In this document: piece after piece, positions 20,980 to 30,669 of the stretch
How the letters are laid out: each line of letters begins with the position of its first letter
Numbering within the stretch: the stretch's first letter is position 1
Assembly (NCBI GenBank): GCA_018398765.1
Contig: JAHBMJ010000540.1
Coordinates: 1 to 45,635, forward strand
Direction of reading: 5' to 3'
Source: Chromera velia
Lineage: Eukaryota; Sar; Chromeraceae
DNA: 45,635 bases
Notes under the pieces: generated by a model
Seen by the model: only the letters and a program-made list of their open reading frames with translations
The model's database searches: none
What the model was told of the DNA's origin: nothing
Position numbers and translations under genes: made by a program

Positions 20980-22444
20980 CTTTCGGCTGCCTGCTGTTGT
21001 CCGATCCTGGAAGTATTTGTAGTGAGAGGGGAAAGGGTGGCAGCTTGCCCACGAACCTGTTGCCCTTACGGAGATTCTCCCCCCACATTGGTTAGAGATT
21101 TGAGAAGTGGAGACGAGAAATGAGAGTTTTGATGTCTGGCATCTTGCCACGGGGAACTTTGTATTTGATGGGCACAATATGGTCAACATGCCACAAACTC
21201 CCGTAATTCTTCCATGACATTTCGGGGTTGCTATGGAAGTTGTCCTTCTCGAGGTGGGCTTTGAGGTCGGGGAACGAACAACCGAGGTACTCATGGGTGC
21301 GTTTTCTGTCAGGCGGCATTTTCCCCTCTCGAACAGCACTCAGGCATCTGCCCAAAGTATTCTTGACTGTGCAAGCTAATCTGAAAGCAACATCCTCTCT
21401 ATACCTCAGTTTGTACCTTTCACATCGTTCTTGAAAGGCGGAATTGTCTTTCTGGCATTCTGCACAGGCGAACCTCAGGCGCCTGTGCTTACAAATACTG
21501 CTCCCCCCACACTCCTTGCACTGAGTGCGTCGATGATCGTGTTCACAAATCCCACCCCCTCCGCACTCTCGACATGCGCTGCGACGACGACCATGTTTAC
21601 AAATGGAACTTCCACCGCACTCAACGCATGTGTACTTGATGCATCCGTACGCACAAATCGAGCTTCCCTCACACTCTTTGCACTGGGAACGTAGACGACC
21701 GTGAACATAGACCGAACTACCCCCACACTCTTTACAGGTATGGCGCCTCCGACCATGTTCGCAAATCGAGCTCCCCCCACATTCTTTACACGTGGCGCGC
21801 TGGCGTCTATGAATGCAGATTTGCGTCTCTCCATACTCTTTGCAGTGGTTGCACTGGCGGCCATGCTCGCATATTCCCTTCCCCCCGCAATCTTTGCAAA
21901 GGTATCTTCGCCTCCCATGTAGGCAGAGCGGTTTCTGCCGACAAGCTGTTTTTTGAGAACCAGAGTTAGAGGGCTTTGTGCCTGCGTGAGGGGACGAACT
22001 GGAGCCCTTGTCAAGCACTGCCTCCCCACCTGTTCCAAGTCCTTCAATCTCTGACGGGGCCCGGGCTACAGTTGAAAAATGCGAACACACCCCGTTTTGT
22101 GCCTTCCATGGCCCAACAGAAGCAGCAGAGATGACAATTGTTGTCTCGAACTGCCTTTGAGCACGAAGGAGTCCGTAGGCGGATTGGATACGGGCTATCT
22201 GAAGGCTTTTGACCTCAGCTGTCCCGCAAATGAACGGAGGAGTGAAAGGGGTCAGACGGGAGTCTGGGAGAGGAGAAGGGACGGAGTGCACCTGTAGTCC
22301 CCCTTCGCCCACCCTCTTGGAAAACACCCTTGCAGAAATTTGGGTATGACTTGAGACAGAAAGCGTTGAAAAATGTGGGGTAACTTTCAGACTGCGACCA
22401 CTGGTCTGCTTTGTGCTTTCCTGAACTCTCCATCTTCCATTCAT
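20980..22444 (-). pseudogene. HGR Cys/His-repeat protein with HNH-like domain (copy 2), nuclease cut by an in-frame stop
   Basis: 450 residues from an ATG at 22444 to a TAA at 21092. Residues 1-173 are a Ser/Thr-rich N terminus not shared with copy 1. Residues 174-335 are nine 18-residue HGR units; some have lost ligands (CEHGRQCNHCKEYG, YVHGRLRSQC, CAYGCIKYTC). The HNH-like domain follows with EYLGCSFPDLKAHLEK and YGSLWHVDHIVPIKY. The frame stops at LHFSNL followed by TAA, where copy 1 has LNLQP. Directly after the stop the same frame continues PMWGENLRKGNRFVGK, as in copy 1. So a single CAA or CAG to TAA change removed the C-terminal end of the domain, including the E-N-x-x-K-G-N element. 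The nuclease is probably inactive; the HGR array could still be made. The span includes the post-stop remnant (to about 20980). Confidence 0.7.
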
Positions 22445-22745
22445 GATGGACGGCTTCCCTCTCTACCTTTTGGTCTCTGAGAAGAGGGCAGAAGTTCTCT
22501 GGAGAAGGGGGGAGACTGCAGATCGAAGAGAATGGCCTGAAGCACGTCGACAGAGCGTCGTGGCAATGCGTCTCATTTTAAAGTCAAGACGTGTCGGGTC
22601 AGGTCAACAGACAAGCACAGAAAGTCTTCTCTGCAACACTTGGCTCGTTTCAAGTGTATGGAGACATCTGATTCCGAAGGTCGGAAAGTGACGCGAACTC
22701 CCGACGCAAGAACGGATAACCTCAAATACGTCAAAAATGGATCCT

Positions 22746-22773
22746 GTATATATATATATATATATATATATAT
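22746..22773. repeat. (TA)14 microsatellite
   Basis: Pure TA run in AT-rich DNA, about 80 bp before the MITE copy. Confidence 0.9.
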
Positions 22774-22853
22774 GGAGCAAGATATGCAAAGAACTGAAGT
22801 CTGCCTAGAATTACTGGCGTCACTACTGCTGGTTGAACCGTTTATATATATAT

Positions 22854-23188
22854 GCCCTGGCCCTTGAATTGTAACTAAAAGGGCGTATACCACCCTAACG
22901 TACCTATAGACAAACACCTGCCGACACCCACTGACTCGCACATAGACAAACACCATGTCTCTCTTTGCTCTTATATTTTGCGCCATTGTCGCACGTCTGT
23001 CGTCGACGCACACGCGCGCGATGAGAGCGCGTACACCGCTTTCAGATAGGGCCCCACCTGGAGCTGGCTATGTTTTTTTACAAAAAAAAAAAAGAATTGA
23101 AAAATAAAAAAGAAAACCATACAGATTCATCCATACAGATTAGTCGATGCAAAGGGTGGTTGAATGGTCACAATTCAAGGGCCAGGGC
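22854..23188. mobile_element. MITE copy 1 (GCCCTGGCCCTTGAATT family)
   Basis: Terminal inverted repeats GCCCTGGCCCTTGAATTGT and ACAATTCAAGGGCCAGGGC bound a 335-bp non-coding unit. It is over 90 percent identical by eye to 24083-24416, including GTATACCACCCTAACGTACC and a poly-A run followed by GAATTGAAAAATAAAAAAG. The flanks are TATATATAT on the left and TTCGTAG on the right, so this copy alone lacks a target duplication. The predicted frames across it are shadows. Confidence 0.85.
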
Positions 23189-23709
23189 TTCGTAGAGTCA
23201 AACTATAAAAACGCGTTTTTCTCGAAATGACTTCTTTTTCTTTCTGACTGGCAGAACACGCGAACGGAAGGAAAGAGCCACCCAACCGACCTACCAAGTA
23301 ACCGACCCACTTGTGTTCTTTCCCTGTCTGCCTTCTTCGCTTCTCTCTCTCTTTTGCTCTTCTACCACAAGCTTTCTACCATCGAGTACACTGTCTGACT
23401 GAATGTGCCCCTACCCTTCACTTTCTACCAACCGATTGCCAAACCCCTCCGTACAGTGTATACTCGTCTGTTTTGTTTATCTTTTATCACTCTTTTCTAC
23501 CATGTCCTACCCACTGCACCTCTCTGCTCTTTCATTCACTGATAGTCATTCATCTATTCAGTTACACTTCTCCTGCCATACATACTCTCTGCTCCTGTGA
23601 AAGGCCTGTCTCACTCTTTCTTACCTACTTACCTCGATCCTTTCTCCTTCCTTTTCTCTCACTGAAACGTATGCGCCCTCTCTCTACATTCTTTCTCCCT
23701 CTCCCACCT

Positions 23710-23753
<44 letters not shown>

Positions 23754-24082
23754 CCTGCTAGCTCTGTACATCCAACCTCTGAACTAGCCTGCGTGCACCC
23801 TCATACTCAGTGACCTACCTACTCACCCACCCAACTACTCATCCATCCATCCATCCACACATACACATACACACACATACACACACACACACACATACAC
23901 GTATACACACAGAGAAGGGGGAGGGGGGGGGCAAAAAAGGGTTCAAATCAAAGAAGACCAACTTTTCGAAAAACGCCACCCAGAGAGAGAGTCAGTCGCT
24001 CTAAGTAACCTGCAAAGATGGCAGAGACGGCAAAGACGTTTATTCAAGAACAAAAGGAAATTAAAGTCATACAGCTTACGAT
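23189..24082. other. Low-complexity interval between the two MITE copies
   Basis: Pyrimidine-rich sequence with a (CT)n run at 23711-23750, CCAT/CCAC repeats and a (CA)n run at 23846-23898. A Ser/Leu/Phe-rich plus frame (23311-23787) is created by the pyrimidine bias. No gene is recognised. Confidence 0.6.
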
Positions 24083-24416
24083 GCCCTGGCCCTTGAATTA
24101 TGACCAAATGAGCGTATACCACCCTAACGTACCTACAGACAAACACCTGCTGACATCCACTAACTCGCATACAGACAAACACTATGTCACCCTTTGCTCT
24201 TATATTTTGCGCCATTGTTGCACGTCTGTCGTCGACGCGCGCGCGCGCGATGAGAGCGCTTACACCGCTTTCAGATAGGGCCCCACCTGAAGCTGGCCAT
24301 TTTTTTTTACAAAAAAAAAAAGAATTGAAAAATAAAAAAGAAAACCATACAGATTCATCCATACAGATCAATTGATGCAAAGGGTGGTTGAATGGTCACA
24401 ATTCAAGGGCCAGGGC
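24083..24416. mobile_element. MITE copy 2 (GCCCTGGCCCTTGAATT family)
   Basis: Same orientation and nearly the same sequence as 22854-23188, with ends GCCCTGGCCCTTGAATTAT and ACAATTCAAGGGCCAGGGC. The left flank is CTTACGAT and the right flank is TTATATATA. The right flank matches the left flank of copy 1, not its own left flank. Confidence 0.85.
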
Positions 24417-24470
24417 TTATATATAGACTGTAGACGGTCCGGTGACTCCCGTCCGTCCTGGGGTCCGTAC

Positions 24471-24893
24471 GTCCATATACCAAGACCAACTCAATTTGGC
24501 AAACCCATACAGCCAATTACAATTGTGATTGCAAATGTGACGCAAACAGTCTTTTGAGACTTGCAACATGTTTTTGATCATATTCGTGAAGTCTGTGCAA
24601 ATTTTCATGTTCGTACGCGTGACCGATTATGTTTGCAAAAAATATGAAAAGTTAAAATTGGGACTCAATTTTTTGGGTTTCCGGGGCTGCCCGCGGCTTT
24701 AAATTTTTATATTTTTGGCAAACATAATCGGTCATGCGTACGAACTTAAAAATTTGCACAGACTTCACGAATATTATCAAAAACATGTAACATGTTGCAA
24801 GTCTCAAAAGACTGTTTACACGATAAAAATATTGTTCATATTTACAATCACAATCGTAATCATGCCAAATTAAGTTGGTCTTGGTATACATAT
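24471..24893. repeat. Foldback sequence with about 180-bp arms
   Basis: Arms 24471-24655 and 24697-24893 are imperfect inverted copies. They share ATACCAAGACCAACT, TTTGAGACTTGCAACATG, GAAGTCTGTGCAAAT and GACCGATTATGTTTGC. A 41-base loop (24656-24696) holds GGGTTTCCGGGGCTGCC. It encodes no protein and could be a non-autonomous DNA transposon that has diverged. Confidence 0.75.
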
Positions 24894-25649
24894 ACACCTG
24901 AACTGAACTGTTTCAAAAGTCTGTTAGACTATGTTTGAACATGCAACACTCGATCGAGATGCATGCGTGTTGCAAATTGTTGCAAAGCTCGCGCGGTATC
25001 TCGTGCGGTCCGAGGGTCCGGGTACGCATGCATGCAGCTATAGTGCATGATTTCGCGCACGGCGCGGGTCCTGGGCCGCGCGCGGGCGTCACTTTCAGAT
25101 TCCCCCGGCCGATCGCGTAAAAAATTATGCATGTGTATGTATACCCCAAAAAAATTAAATATCTCGTGCATGCATGCATGCAATGATGCATACATATATA
25201 ATTTTGTCACTGATCTGTATTGGTTTTCTATATATATATATATATATATATAACTTCATTTGAAACGATCGAATCTCAATTTATATAATTGCTGATTCGA
25301 TTGTGTCATCGGCACTGCTTCCAGAGCTTGCTGGATCTACTGGAGCGAGCTCACAGAGGAGTAAAGTAATCACAAAAGGAGTCAGCTGAGACAAGAGGAG
25401 TATATATAAAATAAAGGAATCACTTCAAGAAAATTCGGAGTCAAACTCAGTCTGCAGAGACTGTCGTACATATTAATACACAGAAGGCCAAACTACCTTG
25501 TGTGCATGAACTCAGGGAGGTCTCTGTCAATCCAAACTTAAACTTTGGAAGGGAACCAAGTGAGGCCCGTTCGGATTTCAGAGGGTTGACGGCGGATCTG
25601 ACAGACAGGAAGGAAGGAAGAAGAACAACTACAAGCTGTTCACCTCAAG
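24894..25649. other. Intergenic stretch with short palindromes
   Basis: No gene is recognised up to the putative start codon at 25650. GCATGC-type palindromes recur at 24960-25040 and 25165-25195, with a GC-rich block (CGCGCACGGCGCGGG) at 25052. A (TA)n run spans 25228-25252. Bases 25380-25640 probably include the promoter and 5' leader of the next gene. Confidence 0.45.
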
Positions 25650-28600
25650 ATGCTGCTGAGCAGTCCATCGAACTTCCTGTGTCTTGTTGTGTTGCCTGCA
25701 CTCCTTGCGCTGAGTGCAACGAGTTTACGTCAGTCTAATGTTGTGCCTTCCGCAATATTGCGCATAGCGTGGCTCTACGAAAAAAGGTCCTGATAGAAGA
25801 AATGAAGAAGCGATCGACAGGCAAAAACGTTTCTTCATCTGTTCTGTCTATCTTTTGAATCTGGCAAGAAAGAAGTGTACACATATCTGCAGTACATCTA
25901 CATCAAATCACCTTGCCCCACTGTCTGCAGAGAGATCTTCTTCTTGCTGACTTCCCTTCTTGTTCTTCACTTCTAGTTGTCAATGCACATGCTGATGAAT
26001 GACCCTCAGACATCTGCCTGTTCACAAGTCTGGCTTGAAATACTCAGAAGGGAATGAGAGAAGCCCTGTCCTGTGTCTGTCCATTCGACTGATAATGCTG
26101 CCTGTGTCCTGAAAGCAGCATCCCAACACACCATCTGAGTGGTTTGTATGATTCCTACCCGCAGGGCACCTTCCACGAGATTACAATCATGAAGAGAGTG
26201 AGACGGTCTCAACCTCTGTCCTTCAGATGACAAGCTCGGAGAAAAAGGTATATGAGCAGTGTATGTCTCCGGGTGTGCGTGCAATTGCGTTCTGTATGAT
26301 TTTCTGGCGTAGACTCTCTCCACACAAAGCCATAAGGATTCTCACAGAACGCCCTCGAACTTGGGCAGCGGCTTGAGGTTCTTCTGCCATTTCGCTGAAT
26401 GAATGTGTTTCTCGCGCTTGTTTGTTTGCCTCCCTCGCATATTCGCGAAAGCCGATTGCCCATCCTGCACGAGCAGAATGCCATAAGCGTGATGCGAATA
26501 TGTGTCTAAGTGTTCTGGAAATTCATTTGGGGTCGTTGGCAGGGTGACACACACTCACATAGAGGCGCCCCCTCCTGTCTCCTCTGATCTAACACACATC
26601 CCCTCCACCCTCTCCTTCTCATACAAAAAAGTATATCTTTTCTCTTGTCCCCCTCCTGATTCGGTCTGTTTTCTTCTGCAGACGTGGAAGTCCATCAAGC
26701 GCGACGACAACGTGTGCATCACGATGAGGACCCCCGATGCCTCCTTCAGAGACTCGGAGGAGCCCCTCAAGATCAAGAGGGCCAAACTGGGTGACGACGA
26801 TGACTACATTAACTTCAGCAGAGAATTTCTCTGTGCGAACAGAAAAGGGGATCCTGATGGTTAGTGGGTGGGTGCATGGGTCGGCTGTTTTCTTTCGTTA
26901 TGAACAAATCTGCAAATCAATTGAATGCTCAGTAATGAAATGTCAATACACGGTGACCTCAGATGTTCCACGACTGAGAATGATGTCAGTTTTGAAACGA
27001 AAAAGAACAGCCGCTCCCCAATAGTTTCTTTCAGTTTGTTGCTTTTTTCGTATGTCCAGAAAGAGTATGCAGAGGGTGCACGCAATAAACCAAAGAAGAA
27101 GAAAACAATTCCGAGAATTGCCTGTGATCTTTGGTTGAGCAGAGTCAGTCAGGTCCACGCTATCTGCAGTTGCTTGGTCAATGCACCCTGGATCCAAGAA
27201 ATTTACGTGGGGGTGTCTATGTGTGTCCGTGCTTGCATTGCAGGGCTTGTGTGGTTGAAAATGCTGGCGGTTGAGGAGAAGAGCACAGACGGCCAATGGA
27301 GAGACAACGTGAGAATGATCGGAAACTCCATCAAGACCTACCTGGATGAAACCAAAGGGACCCTCAAGATCACTGTCAGTAAGCTAGTCAATTAATTTTT
27401 CGGGAGGGCTGACTATCGGTTGGTCGGTCGATCAGGAGGTCTCTCTGTCAGTCAGGCTGAAATGAAATAGTCCGTGCTCACGCACTCACTTTGAATCATA
27501 TCAGTCGTCCGTTCGTCTTGTGGAGTTAGCCATTTTCACAGGCAGAGCTACAAACAAAAACTTTGTATCCATCGTCCTTTCCGCTTGCGGTGCCGAGGGG
27601 TCCTCCCCGTAATCCTGGCTGTTTGATGGCTTTTTTCACTTTCGCATCTTGCTGTGTCTGAATTCGCTTTTGACTGACTGACTGACTGACTGACTGACTG
27701 ACTGATTGACTAAATGCAGGGCCGAATGCTCAGAAAACCCCAGGATGACAATATCTCGTGGAGTAAGTCGGGCGGTTGGGCGGTTGAATTGCTTATTTTG
27801 ATTGGCAGCTGTTTGTTTCTTTGTAAGTGACTACTACATCTTTGCTCCATGAACTTGCCTCATAAATACTTCATCACATCACATTTCTTCAGACAGACAG
27901 ACACGCATGCTTGCGTCTCCTTCTGATAATACACCAACGACTTAAGAGCGCTCCACACTCTCCACTTTCCTCCCTCGATCCCTCCATGTGTCCCTGTTCA
28001 CCTGTCTCCCTCTTTCTCCTGTCAGCGTTGAATACGCCAACTCTCCATGTCTCTCTGACTTATCTTCGCTTTGTGTACAGGCAAACACACATGTGAAAGC
28101 AGACAAGCAGACTCTGACGAGCAGAGAAGAGCCTTCTGATCTTTTCCGTTTTTCCTCCACAAATTATTTCGTGCCCTTTTTTTTGCACTTTTTTCTCTGC
28201 GCACCTTGTCCTGGTGCGTGCTGCCTGTTTGTGTTCTGACTCCCTGCATTCGTTTCTGGGTCCCCTGCTGCCTTGCCACTGCAGGCAGTCCAAAACCGGT
28301 GTACTTTCCCTTTTTCTTCAAGGCGACCCGCAAGAGGGACTACTGGTTCGATGCCAAGGAGGAGCAGTTCGTCATCTCGCTGCCATTTAAGTAAGTCGAT
28401 CAATCGGGCGCACAGGTAACACGAAATGCTTTCCTTTTTCTCTTTTGGTGACTCACTGCGAGACTCTATGTCCTTCCTGAAAGAAACAGCAAAACAAAAG
28501 GGAGCAAGAAAAGAGGGAAACTGCATGTTCTTTCTGGATCGGATCTTCACATGTAGTGCTGACTGAGTGACACGCAGGTAAGTTGATGATGTGTCTGGAA

Positions 28601-29779
28601 GGCAATTTTTCTTCACTCGTCTGGTACAATATTCGGGGCATCCTTTGACGAGCAACTACTCATGTATGCATGATTGTGCATGAATGACTGAATGTCGAAA
28701 ACACCTTCCATGCATCTGGTATGTGCACTCGTGAGTTGTCTCTTTGTGATGTATCAAAATGCACGTTTCAATTTTGTATCTCTTTGTGTTTGTCCCTGTT
28801 TGACGTGTGTATGAACCTGACGTTCGATCGTTCCTGCAGCATCCAGAAGCTAGAGGATGGAGACGACTCCTTTGAGAACAGACACACGCGAGGAGACATC
28901 GACCCCGAGACCGGATACGAACAGGAGTCAGGGGAGGATGGAGAGAGTGTGTCAGGAAACGCTAAGACAACCGAAACTACACCCGCACAAAAACAGGTGA
29001 GGAACTCTCTTCGCATTGTTGCCGGCAATACATGTATGAAGTGGGATGTGTTTCTCTCTCTCTCCCTCTCTTCATAGACCTCTTCTGTATCTCTATTTTC
29101 TTTTTTTATTTCTCTATACAACCTGCGTACATGTATGAACTGGGATGTATTTCTCTCTCTCTTCACAGACCTGGATGGGCCCTCTTGTATGGGGGACAAA
29201 ATGTTTCTTCAAGCTGTAGAAGTGTCACATTTTTTTCTGCTTATTTCTCCGGTGCCCCCATGCTTGATTTTCTCCCACCCCATCCATTTCTTTTTCCACT
29301 TGACTTCTGTGTTGAAGGTCGGAGACTGCCACGGCGTTGCTGACATGAACGTGGTGGATCTGACGGCAGGGGCGGCATCAGGGGTGATCGGCTTCTCGGC
29401 GACATTCGAGTGTGACGGTGCCCCGTCGAGAGCCACGACCCTGGTAGCCTCACACTTCATCCCGGCCATCACCAGCAAAGTGTACATCAAGGAACTGAGA
29501 ACACCCGCCGACGGGAAGAGCCTGACGGTCGGTCTACATCTGTTTTGAAGTAGTCTTTCTCTCTGTTGTCGTGAATAGTCGTGAAGTCGAAAAGCTTCAG
29601 ATCTAGTCTCCCTCACAGGAAGCCTCTCGCTCTCTCTGAGTGTGCTCTCTTCAGAATCCTGCAGCCATCTCGACAACGTGTCCGGCTGTCCCGTCAGATC
29701 CTTCCTCTTGTATCTACCTCCCTTGTCTTCGCTCCTCTTTTTTTCTTTTCTCTTCTCTCGTTCTGTTCTGGCATCTCTT

Positions 29780-29820
<41 letters not shown>

Positions 29821-30160
29821 GTGTGTGTGTGTGTGTGTGTGTCACTGCACATTTGACAAACAAATTGTCTTTGCATTTTCACCTTTCTTTTCATCATTCG
29901 TTCTCACTCAAACTTTCCGCCTTCCTCCCTCGCGTTCTTTCATATGATCACGCAGGTGTCCGGAATCATCCGAACAGAAAAATTCGCAAACAACGTACAG
30001 GGAGCAGCCTTCTACAGATACGACATCCTCTTGAATGATGCCAAGTCAGTCAGTCAGTCAGTCAGTCAGTCTGTCAGTCTGTCAGTCAGTCAGTCTGTCA
30101 GTCAATCAGTCAGTCAGTCAGTCAGTCAGGCAGGCAGGCAGGCAGGCAGGCAGTCAATCT

Positions 30161-30219
<59 letters not shown>

Positions 30220-30240
30220 AGTCTGTCAGTCTGTCAGTCT

Positions 30241-30271
<31 letters not shown>

Positions 30272-30669
30272 TGTCAGTCTGTCAGTCAGACAGTCAGTCA
30301 GTCAGTCTCTTGGGGAGAAAAAAAAAGGAAAGTCTGCGATGTCTCTCGGACGCAGCCTGTCGAATGACTCTGAGTGCGGGTGGACGCATTTAAGATCAAA
30401 TCTCTGAATCAGTGACTGAAGTTTCTTCTATCCCCTTTCTCTTTGACTGTATTGTGGATCTGTGCAGGTTTGACGGTGTTTTCATTGTGCCCTTCAAGTT
30501 TCTCCTGCCTAACGCGAGAGCAGGAGTGCAGACCTGCCCGAACGGCTACTGCAACAGAGGGCAGGCCCCGATGCAGCAGGCCACGTACAACTACATGCCC
30601 CCCACAGGGCACAGTCCGATCGGGACCGATGAGGACCCCAACGAGGCCTATATGGGCGCTATGAGATAG
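25650..30669 (+). CDS. Multi-exon gene for a probably secreted acidic protein, family not recognised
   Basis: Exons inferred from reading phase and GT-AG consensus: 25650-25739 (tentative), 26682-26859, 27244-27374, 27720-27762, 28285-28390, 28840-28996, 29318-29527, 29956-30044, 30468-30669. All joins from exon 2 onward keep one frame and give about 371 residues; with the tentative first exon about 401. Exon 1 encodes MLLSSPSNFLCLVVLPALLA, a good signal peptide core. Its true donor is uncertain because a GTCAGT donor at 25729 gives the wrong phase for exon 2, so an extra exon may be missing. Later segments include TWKSIKRDDNVCITMRTPDA, KPVYFPFFFKATRKRDYWFD, an acidic Glu/Asp-rich linker (GDDSFENRHTRGDIDPETGY), VVDLTAGAASGVIGFSATFE and FDGVFIVPFKFLLPNARAGV; the C terminus is Pro/Asn/Met-rich and ends in GAMR. 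Donors are often GTCAGT or GTAAGT. Intron 8 begins inside a GTCA repeat. I cannot name a family; a secreted or surface protein is inferred only from the signal peptide. Confidence 0.65.
27671..27706 (+). repeat. (TGAC)9 microsatellite just upstream of an intron acceptor
   Basis: TGAC units end 13 bases before the acceptor AG at 27718-27719, so the repeat sits where the branch point and polypyrimidine tract would be expected. Confidence 0.85.
29782..29842 (+). repeat. (CT)n(GT)n compound microsatellite in an intron
   Basis: About 19 CT units followed by 11 GT units, inside the intron 29528-29955 of the secreted-protein gene. Confidence 0.9.
30045..30308 (+). repeat. (GTCA)n tetranucleotide array starting at a splice donor
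   Basis: About 264 bases of GTCA units, interspersed with GTCT and GGCA variants. The exon ends GATGCCAA and the first GTCAGT of the array is the donor that keeps the frame with the exon at 30468 (AAG TTT GAC). Open frames reading SVSQSVSQ through the array are not proteins. Confidence 0.9.

Noticed and set aside
19985-21960. Possible CRISPR-like array (regular 54-base repeats)
   Set aside because: The 54-base period is an 18-codon protein repeat with diverged units in an open frame, in eukaryotic DNA, with no conserved direct repeat and unique spacers.
21475-22047. A 190-codon minus frame over the second HGR-HNH gene
   Set aside because: Shifted reading of the repeat gene; same reason.
22573-23013. 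A 146-codon minus frame containing IYIYIYIY
   Set aside because: It crosses a TA microsatellite and the MITE, and a similar frame recurs in the second MITE copy.
30035-30393. Two open frames of 110-149 codons reading SVSQSVSQ repeats
   Set aside because: They are the translation of a GTCA tetranucleotide array that lies in an intron.
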